From NCBI GenBank assembly GCA_023511475.1, contig JAIMBM010000181.1, positions 1 through 6,553 of the forward strand: a stretch of DNA of 6,553 bases. Direction: 5' to 3'. Of the stretch, positions 1 to 6,363 are shown one piece after another. The DNA comes from Anaerolineae bacterium (lineage in GTDB: Bacteria > Chloroflexota > Anaerolineae > SpSt-313). The notes below the pieces were generated by a model. It did no database searches, was not told where the DNA came from, and worked only from the letters and a program-made list of their open reading frames with translations. Positions within the stretch are counted from its first letter, which is position 1. Each line of letters starts with the position of its first letter. The position numbers and the translations under genes were made by a program.

Positions 1-15
1 GGCTCAAAAGGGCAA

Positions 16-60
16 AGCCCCCTTCGGGGGCTGGGCCCGAACGCTGCCGTACTCGTTCGG
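16..60 (-). terminator. Two adjacent hairpins at the left edge, candidate transcript end
   Basis: Read leftward, CCGAACG and CGTTCGG (37-43 with 54-60, 10-nt loop) form the first stem. AGCCCCC and GGGGGCT (16-22 with 26-32, loop GAA) form the second. The second is followed by TTGCCCTTTT, a broken T-rich tail, which makes it the most terminator-like element on the minus strand after the SDR gene. The gene it serves may also lie beyond the left edge. Confidence 0.4.
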
Positions 61-294
61 CTCCTACCATTGACAGATAGGGTCCGCCCCTGAAGGGGGA
101 AAGGGAACGGGACGAGGCTGTACAATACCCAGGGCAGTGCCGGGATGCCCGCCCCAGTACAATGCAGACCGCACAAGTGCCCCTCGGGACCGGGACAGAC
201 CGCCGATGGGCGCGCAGGCCAACCTGCTGCGCAGGGCGCAGCAGCGAGACGAGGCCCGGGCTGCCCGATGCGAAGCGCTCCCAGAAGGCCGGCC
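61..294. other. Intergenic stretch with no gene recognised
   Basis: Between the SDR stop and the hairpins at the left edge I find no convincing coding region on either strand. Frames open here lack a ribosome binding site and run antisense into the SDR gene. The stretch holds the 224-244 hairpin and two copies of GTACAAT on the plus strand (120-126 and 157-163). A TTGACA at 70-75 is too far from either to form a promoter. Confidence 0.5.
224..244. terminator. Perfect 9-bp hairpin after the SDR gene, possible terminator
   Basis: CTGCTGCGC (224-232) and GCGCAGCAG (236-244) are exact inverted repeats around a 3-nt loop, about 50 nt past the SDR stop codon. The stem is very stable, but no T-run follows on the minus strand (next bases GTTGGCC). 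If it ends the transcript it would be a U-less hairpin or act by protecting the 3' end. The inverted repeat is certain; the role is inferred. Confidence 0.4.
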
Positions 295-1047
295 CTACAC
301 CATGAACGCCCCGCCGTTGACGTTGAGCGTCTCCCCGGTGATGAAGGAGGCGGCAGGAGAGGCCAGGTACACGATGGCAGAGGCGATCTCTGCCGGGCTC
401 CCGAGCCGACCCATCGGGATACTCCTCCGGATGAACTCGCGCTCCTCAGGGGACCAGAGGTCCGTCATGGGCGTGTTGACGCTGCCGGGCGCCACACAGT
501 TCACCCGGATACCCTGCCCGGCAAGCTGGTTGGCCAGACACATGGTCAGCCCGATCACCCCCGCCTTGGAGGCCACATAGCTGACGGCAGCGAGCTGCGA
601 TCTGGTGCGCCCGGAGATGGAGGAGACATTGACGATGGCGCCGGAGCGGCGCTCGAGCATGCGGGGTATGACCGCCTTGCAGAAGAGAAAGGTTCCTTTG
701 AGGTTGACCGCGAGTACCCGGTCCCAGTCGGCCTCGCTGACCCGGTCGATGGTGCCGGACTGGTAGATGCCGGCCGAGTTGACCAGGATGTCGATCCGCC
801 CAAATCGCTCGCGGACGCTTTCGACCGTCCGCTCGACCTGCCTGGCTGCTGTCACGTCCACACAGCAAGCGAGCGCTTCGACCCCGAGAGCGGCGACCTC
901 GTCTGCGATGCGGCTTGCCGCTTCGGCGCTCAGATCGGCCACGGCGACGTGCACACCGCGCCGGGCCAGCTCCAGGCTCGTCGCCCGGCCGATCCCGCTG
1001 CCGCCTCCCGTGACAATGGCCACCCGGCCCTGCATCTCAGCATCCAT
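295..1047 (-). CDS. Classical SDR-family NAD(P)-dependent oxidoreductase
   Basis: This 250-residue protein has the normal length and full motif set of a classical short-chain dehydrogenase/reductase with a Rossmann fold. Visible motifs are the cofactor loop TGGGSGIG (13-20), Asp38 at the end of the second strand (usually a sign of NAD(H) preference), Asp64, NSAG (90-93), and the tetrad Asn115, Ser143, Tyr157 and Lys161 (YxxxK). PG follows at 187-188 and a family-typical C-terminus ends in NGGAFMV. The start at 1047 is preferred because AAGGAGG lies 6 nt upstream; a second ATG at codon 5 is possible. The first codons overlap the last 11 nt of the epimerase-like gene, so translation is probably coupled. 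No signal peptide is seen, so it should be cytoplasmic. The substrate cannot be read from the sequence. Its coupling to a UxaE homologue suggests a sugar-acid or ketose substrate, for example fructuronate reduction, but this is inference. The SDR family assignment is very secure. Confidence 0.95.
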   Translation of the reverse strand: MDAEMQGRVAIVTGGGSGIGRATSLELARRGVHVAVADLSAEAASRIADEVAALGVEALACCVDVTAARQVERTVESVRERFGRIDILVNSAGIYQSGTIDRVSEADWDRVLAVNLKGTFLFCKAVIPRMLERRSGAIVNVSSISGRTRSQLAAVSYVASKAGVIGLTMCLANQLAGQGIRVNCVAPGSVNTPMTDLWSPEEREFIRRSIPMGRLGSPAEIASAIVYLASPAASFITGETLNVNGGAFMV

Positions 1048-2764
1048 CGGCTTCCTCCTTCTCCCAGCCCATGGCCCGCAGCCGGATACGCGTCGCCTGC
1101 TCGATCGCCTCGGCCAGCCGCACCCAGCCTGCCTGCGTCATAGCTCCGAAGATGAGGGGGCGCAGGCTCCGGTACGGCAGGAACATGAAGCGGCGGAAAA
1201 GCTCGGCCTCCGGGTCGGGCCGCGAGAGATCGGTCGCTGTCACAAGCTCGGCCGCCAGGCGAAAGAGCGCCGCGCCGTAGCCGGCCGCCCCCTGCACCAC
1301 TGTGACTGCATCGGCACCATGCCGCCGGGCGAGGCGCTCCTGCCCCGCCGGCGTCGACAGCAGCCGCCCGATCTCTTCGGGCGACCGGCCGGCGAGGTTT
1401 GCCGCATAGATGGCTCCGAGAAGGCGCGCCGCTTCCACCGTACGGCGCCAGGCCTCGGCAAAGACCTCCCGCTCCGCCGGCTCGGGCGAGCGGGCCAGAA
1501 CCTGCCACAAGAGCTCCTGATAGACGTCCGCGACTTTGAGCTGCACCCGTCCGCCCGTCGCCTCCGCGAGGACGGCGTCGACACCCGGACCCTTGCCGGT
1601 AGCCGCGCGCACCCCATCAGCCGAATGTACGGACAGCACCGCCCCATGCTCTGCCAGGATGGAGGCGCAGGCGTTCGTCTGCGTCCAGAGGTCCTCCAGC
1701 CTGCCCTCATAGTCGTGCCGCTTGGTGAAGCCGATATTGGGGCCGGCCGAGGTGACGGCACCGGCCGGGAGGCCCATCACCTCCTCCAGCAGCACCAGGT
1801 AGAAGAGGAGCTCCCGCGGGGGCGTGGGCGCAGGCGTCTCGTCGAGGGAGAGCTCATAGTCAAAGGGCTCCTCGCTGCGGAGACGCGCCACATAGTCGTA
1901 CAGCTCCCTGTGCACTGCCGCGGCCTGCCAATACCGGCGCCCCAGGCGAAGGACCTCGTCCTCGTCGAACTCGAACTCAAAGCCGGGGCGGCCCGGGAGG
2001 AGGTTGGGCACCCGGAAGCGGCGCCCGCGAAAGATCTCCACAAGCCGCCGACGCTCCGAGGGCGTGAGGGTCACGGGAAAGCCGAAGAGCTGGCTCGTAT
2101 CGACCGTGAACCTGGTATAGTCGCGCGCCTCCTCGATGGCCAGCCGGTTGAGGGCGAGGGAGAGGGCGAGCGACACCTCATCGGTGCCGGCGACAATGGC
2201 ATGGTCGGCATCGGCACCGATAGGGAGTGGCCCGGCGTAGCCCCCGAGGCTGGCGAAGGCAAAGAGGCCCGCCCTCAGGAGCTCCTCGGGCCCATAGCCG
2301 CCGGTATGGCCCATGCCCGCATGCTCCGTCGGATCGGCCCGGCGCGGGATCAGCTCGCGCACGATGGACTGCTGGATGAACCAGAAAGGCACGCGGCTGC
2401 GGCACAGGGCGCGGTAGACACCATCCCAACCCCCCAGCGAGCCCTGGTAGGCGAGGCACGGCCCATCCGCCGCCGAGATCACGATGCGGTTGCCGGCTCC
2501 AAACCCGGCCGCATGGCCCGTGCGGTTCAGGGCGACGAGGCGCGGCGCAGGGGCAAGGCGCCGCTCCCAGGCGAGCATGCTGGCATAGGTCGCCGGGTAG
2601 GCGACCCATTCCCCCATTGCCTCGCCGCCCTCGAGGCCGGCCTGCGCCAGCGCCGTGGCATCGCCGGAGGCCAGGATCAGGTCGCGACCTCGCAGGCGCC
2701 CGGTGCACAGGCGGAGCCCGTCACGCTCCAAGAGGGAATGGGGGAAGACGATAAGGTCGGACAT
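1037..2764 (-). CDS. Tagaturonate epimerase (UxaE) family protein, divergent
   Basis: This 575-residue cytoplasmic protein resembles UxaE, which interconverts D-tagaturonate and D-fructuronate (C4 epimerisation) in the Thermotoga hexuronate pathway. The match rests on blocks I remember from the T. maritima enzyme, in the same order: FGAGNR (88-93), QQS (131-133) followed by VRE, GADADH (183-188), FTVDTS (219-224), SLDETPAPTPP (306-316), DYEG (351-354), VHS (379-381) and ATGG (402-405). Two departures stand out. The HSGSDK-type motif of the reference reads HSADGV here (380-385), and about 75 residues follow the region where the reference ends (the family is about 480-500 residues as I recall). 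The frame is open upstream to 3199 inside the lipoprotein gene. The ATG at 2764 is chosen because GGAGGA lies just upstream and family-like sequence begins after it. The gene overlaps the downstream SDR gene by 11 nt. I am fairly sure of the family but not of the substrate. Confidence 0.78.
   Translation of the reverse strand: MSDLIVFPHSLLERDGLRLCTGRLRGRDLILASGDATALAQAGLEGGEAMGEWVAYPATYASMLAWERRLAPAPRLVALNRTGHAAGFGAGNRIVISAADGPCLAYQGSLGGWDGVYRALCRSRVPFWFIQQSIVRELIPRRADPTEHAGMGHTGGYGPEELLRAGLFAFASLGGYAGPLPIGADADHAIVAGTDEVSLALSLALNRLAIEEARDYTRFTVDTSQLFGFPVTLTPSERRRLVEIFRGRRFRVPNLLPGRPGFEFEFDEDEVLRLGRRYWQAAAVHRELYDYVARLRSEEPFDYELSLDETPAPTPPRELLFYLVLLEEVMGLPAGAVTSAGPNIGFTKRHDYEGRLEDLWTQTNACASILAEHGAVLSVHSADGVRAATGKGPGVDAVLAEATGGRVQLKVADVYQELLWQVLARSPEPAEREVFAEAWRRTVEAARLLGAIYAANLAGRSPEEIGRLLSTPAGQERLARRHGADAVTVVQGAAGYGAALFRLAAELVTATDLSRPDPEAELFRRFMFLPYRSLRPLIFGAMTQAGWVRLAEAIEQATRIRLRAMGWEKEEADGC
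1054..1060 (-). promoter_or_regulatory. Ribosome binding site of the SDR gene, inside the UxaE-like gene
   Basis: AAGGAGG reads leftward and sits 6 nt before the ATG at 1047. It is encoded by the codons for residues near the C-terminus of the epimerase-like protein (Lys-Glu-Glu). A strong site placed inside the upstream gene, next to overlapping stop and start codons, is the usual arrangement for translational coupling. Confidence 0.8.
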
Positions 2765-2767
2765 GGC

Positions 2768-2773
2768 TCCTCC
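2768..2773 (-). promoter_or_regulatory. Ribosome binding site of the UxaE-like gene
   Basis: GGAGGA reads leftward and ends 3 nt before the ATG at 2764 (4 nt if only GGAGG is counted). The spacing is a little short but the match is strong. It decides the start, because the same frame stays open for another 145 codons into the lipoprotein gene, where it is only an out-of-frame shadow. Confidence 0.75.
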
Positions 2774-2819
2774 GGACAGAAGATAGCTGGGGCAGAGGGT
2801 AGCCGCACAACGGGAGGAC

Positions 2820-4445
2820 CTACCTCCCCTCCAGATACGCCAGGCTCTCCGCGAACAGCCCCTCCCCCGGCGCCAGCTCCGCAGCCCGCCGGACGTCGGC
2901 GAGGGCGTTGGGGCCGGATGGGTCCCGCAGGTAGCTCGCCCAGCCCCGCAGGAAGTAGGCTCCGGCCAGATCCGGTTTGGCCTCGAGGGCGCTGCTGGTG
3001 GCCCGCGTGAGCCACTCGGCAAGGTTCGCTTCATAGCCCTCGGCCAGCGTCCCCCGCACGAGTGGCGTGTTGGGCCCCCAGACCTCCACGGGCTTGAGAG
3101 GGCGCATGAGCGCCAGGGCGGCCTCATAGTCGCCGTAGAAGACGTGGGCGAGCAGGGGGTAGCCGCCCTCCCGAACCTGCCGCTCGAGCGCCCCGGCATG
3201 CAAGCGGATCAGCGCCGCGTTGGCGGCCAGAGTCGGCTCGTACACGCCCGAGGCGAGGGCCTGCTCGATGGCCGCCTGCGCATCCCTCCACAGCCCCGCC
3301 TTCGCCAGGGCTACCGCCTGATCGCTCAGAGCACGCACCTCGGCTGGGACGCTATCGGGCAGGGTCGAAAGCGTCACCTCGCCGCATCCCTGCTCGTCAC
3401 AGCGCAGGACCTTCCAGGCCACGTAGCGCACGTTGCAGGCGTAGCAAAAGACGTACTCGTCCGACTCGTTGAGGACGACCTCGGGCACGCCGTCGCCATC
3501 AATGTCCGATACCTCCCCAGCGCCAGGGCTGGAGTGGCAGTGCGACACGCGCCCTGTTAGATGCTGCCAGTCGTACATGAACAGGTCATAGCATCCGCCA
3601 TGGGCGCCGACCCCGCTGGCGACCTCTATCCAGAGGCGCGTGGGCGGATCGCCGCCGAGGAACACCTGCCGGACGCCGGATGGATCGACATAGTCCGGCG
3701 ACTCGAGCACGGCATGGCTCACCCTGCGGTATCCCTCGCTGTTCACGGTGTACACCGCCAGCCAGTGCTCCTGCCCGGGGCCCTCCCCAAAACCGCGAAA
3801 GCCGTAGGTGTAGACGAGCCAGAGCTGCTCGTCTGTCCCGGTAGCGACGAGCGGGAGCGCCCCAACCGGCCGGAACGATGCGCGCATCGTCTCGAGCTCC
3901 GGCCGCAGCCTCTCCCAGGCCTCCTCCGGGCAGGCAAAGAGAAAGCCGAAGACTCGATAGTCGCCGCCATGCCGGCCGGGCTGCGCATAGAGGGCCTCGC
4001 CCCGGACGCCATCGGCGGCCGTGAAGGTGATTCCCACCTCCCAGAAGGCATCGGGCGCAGGGGTGATGGAGCCGGTCGCGACGGCACCGGGAAAGACCTC
4101 GGCGACCGCCGCACGGGCGCGTTCGCCAAGTGCCTCGCCGGCGCCCGTGACATCGCTCTCAATGGCGACGAGAACCCCCTGCGGACCGGTGAAGCGCACC
4201 CAGCGCCCGTCCCGCTCGCCCAGCCCAAGCGGTGACGGGATGTAGCCCAGCCCCCACCGGCCGGCTACGTTGGCGTAGGGGGCGGCCAGCGGCTGCTCCT
4301 CGCCGGGGGCGGTCGCGCTCGGCTCCAGGACCGGTGTAGGGACGGGGGTTTCGGTCGGCGCCAGCACTGGCGCTGCCGCCGGCTCACACGACGCCGCCAG
4401 CAAGAAGACGAGGAGTACCACCAACAGTCCCGAGGCCGCTCTCAT
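2820..4445 (-). CDS. Predicted lipoprotein, possible PsbP-like domain, DxDxDG loop and TPR-like C-terminus
   Basis: This 541-residue exported protein of unknown function starts with Arg2, a hydrophobic stretch (7-16) and a lipobox-like LAASC ending at Cys20. Ala rather than Leu at -3 is less usual but allowed. A Pro/Thr/Ala-rich spacer (21-50) would hold the rest off the membrane surface. Residues about 55-195 look like a PsbP/Mog1-type domain, with a bulk-hydrophobic start, an alternating strand pattern and an ending in MRASFRPV; this is a weak call. Residues 314-323 (DIDGDGVPEV) form an Asp-rich loop like the calcium-binding FG-GAP/VCBS loops. Cysteines at 334, 337, 349 and 354 cluster just after it. 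From about 369 to 538 the protein is Ala/Leu-rich and helical with TPR-like spacing. The ATG at 4445 is preferred over TTG at 4469 because GGGAGGT lies 7 nt upstream and the signal peptide then begins at once. I recognise no named family for the whole chain. Confidence 0.85.
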   Translation of the reverse strand: MRAASGLLVVLLVFLLAASCEPAAAPVLAPTETPVPTPVLEPSATAPGEEQPLAAPYANVAGRWGLGYIPSPLGLGERDGRWVRFTGPQGVLVAIESDVTGAGEALGERARAAVAEVFPGAVATGSITPAPDAFWEVGITFTAADGVRGEALYAQPGRHGGDYRVFGFLFACPEEAWERLRPELETMRASFRPVGALPLVATGTDEQLWLVYTYGFRGFGEGPGQEHWLAVYTVNSEGYRRVSHAVLESPDYVDPSGVRQVFLGGDPPTRLWIEVASGVGAHGGCYDLFMYDWQHLTGRVSHCHSSPGAGEVSDIDGDGVPEVVLNESDEYVFCYACNVRYVAWKVLRCDEQGCGEVTLSTLPDSVPAEVRALSDQAVALAKAGLWRDAQAAIEQALASGVYEPTLAANAALIRLHAGALERQVREGGYPLLAHVFYGDYEAALALMRPLKPVEVWGPNTPLVRGTLAEGYEANLAEWLTRATSSALEAKPDLAGAYFLRGWASYLRDPSGPNALADVRRAAELAPGEGLFAESLAYLEGR

Positions 4446-4452
4446 GGCCTGT

Positions 4453-4459
4453 ACCTCCC
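4453..4459 (-). promoter_or_regulatory. Ribosome binding site of the lipoprotein gene
   Basis: GGGAGGT reads leftward 7 nt before the ATG at 4445. It favours this start over an in-frame TTG at 4469, which would add eight charged or polar residues before the signal peptide and has no comparable site. Confidence 0.7.
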
Positions 4460-4514
4460 GTGGTCGCAAGCCCCCACTGCGCCCGTCGCCGTCCGGGCTG
4501 CGCCGGCCCTGCCC

Positions 4515-6323
4515 TTATACCCCCAAAAGCTCGGCGAGCCGGTCGACCATCTCCGAGAGCAGCACAAAGGCGTCCTGCACCGGCTCGGGGGTGGTCATGT
4601 CGACACCTGCGAGGCGCAGCGCCTCCAGCGGGTAGACCGAGCTGCCGGCGCTGAGCATCTGCAGATAGCCCTCGACCGCGCCCGGCACCCCCGAGAGGAT
4701 GCGCCGCGCGAGGGCGCTCGCCGCCGAGATGCCGGTTGTGTACTGGAAGACGTAGTAGTCGGTATAGAGGTGCAAGAAGGTCGCCCAGGCGACGCCGACC
4801 CGCTCGCGGTCGAACTGCATCTGGTCGCCATAGCCCTCGGCGAAGAGGTCCGCCAGCAGCCCGATCATGTCGTCGGCCGAGAGGCCCTCCCCCCGCTCTG
4901 TCCGCTCGTGCACCTCCAGCTCAAAGCGTGCGAGCGTCGGCATGATGAAGAGATAGCGATGCAGGTTCGACATCGCCTCCTCAATGACCGCGATCTGCAG
5001 CGCCCGGTCACTCTGCTCGCGCAGAAGATAGGCGCGCACCATGGCCTGGTGAAAGTTCGAGGCGACCTCGGCCACAAAGAGCGAGTAGTCGCTGTAGATC
5101 ATCGGCTGGGTCCGCCAGGTCAGGTACGAGTGCATCGAGTGCCCGAGTTCGTGGGCCAGCGTACCCAGGCTAAAGATCGTTCCGTCAAAGCTCATCACGA
5201 TAAAGGGGTAGGTGCCCGGGGACCCGTAGGAGAAGGCACCGGCCGTCTTGCCCTGGTTCGGGTAGACGTCGACCCAGCGCTCCTCGAGGCAACCGCGACG
5301 CAGGACCTCGACGTACTCCCGGCCCAGGGGCGCGAGGCCGGCGCTGATCCAGTCCACGGCCTGCTCGTAGGTCACCGAGGGCCGCTCGCGGGTCAGGGGC
5401 GCCCAGACGTCGTAGGGGCAGAGCGCGTCGACGCCCAGCGCGCGCCGGCGGACCTCCCAGTACCGGTGCCAGACCGGCAGGTTGCTCCGGAAGACCTGTA
5501 TGACGTTATGAAAAACCTCGACCGGCACGTTGCTCTCAAAGAGGGCGGCCTCCAGCGTGGAGCGATGCCTGCGGGCCCGCATCTGGAAGACGTTCTGCCG
5601 GACCGAGGTCAGCAGGTTGCTGGCGAGGGTGTTCTTGAGGGCCAGGTATCCGTCGTGATAGCTCTCCCAGGCCGTCCGCCGCACCTCGCGGTCCGGCTCG
5701 GCCAGGATCTTGTCGATCGTGCCCTGCGTGACCTCGAGCTCCGACCCATCACTGGCGCGGGCGTTCCGGAAGCGCATGTCGGCGTTCGTCAGCACGCTGG
5801 CGGTCGCTTCCGGCCCCGCGAAGGGATCGGCCAGCAGGCCAAGGAGCTCTTCCACCTCTGCGGAGCGCAGGTGCGCAGCGCGGCGGAAGAGGTCGTCGAA
5901 GTAGTGGGCGTAGATGCGCAGGCGTGGCTCGGCTTCCATCCAGCGCTCGACCTGCTCGTGCCCGAGGGCCAGAATCTCGGGCTCTACAAAAGCTACCGCC
6001 GCGCGGACGCGTCCGAGCAGGCCCGCAGCCTCCGCCTCCATGCGCGCCGCGGCCGGGTCGGCAGTGTCGACGCTCTGGCTCATGCGCGCATACATGACGA
6101 GCCTGCCCGTCTGGCGGGCGAGATCGTCGCGCGCTTCGAGGGCATCGGCGAGCGTCCCTGCTCCCTCCGCGAGGTGGCCCTGATAGGCAGCGAACTCGGG
6201 AAGGCTGGCGGCCACGCTGCGGAGCTCGGCGGCCCACGCCTCCGGTGAGGGGTAGACGCTGGGGGCGTTCCACGTGTACTGCACGGGAACTTGGCTTCGG
6301 CGGGGCAGGGTCTCGGCAGGCAT
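4515..6323 (-). CDS. pepF: Oligoendopeptidase F, M3B family zinc metallopeptidase
   Basis: This 602-residue protein matches the usual length (about 600) of oligoendopeptidase F, a cytoplasmic zinc enzyme that cleaves short peptides and takes part in peptide turnover. The zinc site is HELGH (391-395), with His391 and His395 as ligands and Glu392 as the general base. Glu419 in FVAEVAS, 27 residues after Glu392, is the expected third ligand. The upstream block KTAGAFSYGSPGTYPFIVMSF (359-379), and the C-terminal His/Tyr-rich stretch around HLYTDYYVFQYTTG (518-531), which supplies substrate-binding His/Tyr residues in M3 enzymes, also fit. The N-terminal half is helical, like the PepF lid. The frame is open upstream to the window edge, but ATG at 6323 is chosen for its AAGGAGGA site and because family-like sequence begins just after. 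No signal peptide is visible. It is the first gene of the leftward run, 69 nt before the lipoprotein gene. The family is secure; exact peptide preference is not known. Confidence 0.95.
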   Translation of the reverse strand: MPAETLPRRSQVPVQYTWNAPSVYPSPEAWAAELRSVAASLPEFAAYQGHLAEGAGTLADALEARDDLARQTGRLVMYARMSQSVDTADPAAARMEAEAAGLLGRVRAAVAFVEPEILALGHEQVERWMEAEPRLRIYAHYFDDLFRRAAHLRSAEVEELLGLLADPFAGPEATASVLTNADMRFRNARASDGSELEVTQGTIDKILAEPDREVRRTAWESYHDGYLALKNTLASNLLTSVRQNVFQMRARRHRSTLEAALFESNVPVEVFHNVIQVFRSNLPVWHRYWEVRRRALGVDALCPYDVWAPLTRERPSVTYEQAVDWISAGLAPLGREYVEVLRRGCLEERWVDVYPNQGKTAGAFSYGSPGTYPFIVMSFDGTIFSLGTLAHELGHSMHSYLTWRTQPMIYSDYSLFVAEVASNFHQAMVRAYLLREQSDRALQIAVIEEAMSNLHRYLFIMPTLARFELEVHERTERGEGLSADDMIGLLADLFAEGYGDQMQFDRERVGVAWATFLHLYTDYYVFQYTTGISAASALARRILSGVPGAVEGYLQMLSAGSSVYPLEALRLAGVDMTTPEPVQDAFVLLSEMVDRLAELLGV

Positions 6324-6330
6324 GGGCGTC

Positions 6331-6338
6331 TCCTCCTT
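6331..6338 (-). promoter_or_regulatory. Ribosome binding site of pepF
   Basis: AAGGAGGA reads leftward and ends 7 nt before the ATG at 6323. It decides the start, since the frame has an earlier ATG at 6452 and no stop as far as the window edge, and the -10 box at 6358-6363 would lie inside such an extension. Confidence 0.8.
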
Positions 6339-6357
6339 CAAGTAGGGTGGCACGGGT

Positions 6358-6363
6358 ATTATA
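6358..6363 (-). promoter_or_regulatory. Candidate sigma-70 type -10 box for pepF and the genes after it
   Basis: The minus strand reads a perfect TATAAT here, 34 nt before the pepF ATG, in a locally AT-richer pocket within very GC-rich DNA. Transcription would start near 6350 and give a leader of about 27 nt that includes the ribosome binding site. No good -35 box lies 16-18 nt upstream. TTGCGA (4 of 6 matches) lies 25 nt upstream, which is too far for a standard promoter. It would be the only promoter seen for the four genes. Confidence 0.5.

Noticed and set aside
70..126. TTGACA (70-75) and TACAAT (121-126) as a plus-strand promoter
   Set aside because: The spacer is 45 nt, far beyond the 16-18 nt needed, and no plus-strand gene follows.
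145..1143. A 332-codon open frame on the plus strand, and a shorter one from 137
   Set aside because: Both run antisense through the SDR gene and have no good ribosome binding site or domain-like sequence.
2780..2810. TTGTGC and TATCTT as a promoter for the UxaE-like gene
   Set aside because: Both boxes are weak and the spacer is 19 nt. The predicted start would fall on the ribosome binding site itself.
767..3010. A 747-codon open frame on the plus strand
   Set aside because: It is antisense to the UxaE-like gene and parts of both neighbours. Its protein is low-complexity Arg/Pro/Gly-rich with no recognisable domain, as expected for a shadow frame in GC-rich DNA.
2765..3199. N-terminal extension of the UxaE-like protein into the lipoprotein gene
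   Set aside because: The extra 145 codons are an out-of-frame reading of the lipoprotein's TPR-like part, rich in Arg and Ser. A strong ribosome binding site marks the later ATG at 2764.
4514..4519. TATAAG as a -10 box for the lipoprotein gene
   Set aside because: It overlaps the pepF stop codon and has no matching -35 box (CCGGCT at the right distance).
4770..6248. A 492-codon open frame on the plus strand
   Set aside because: It is antisense to pepF, which has an intact catalytic motif and family-typical length. The antisense protein shows no family features.
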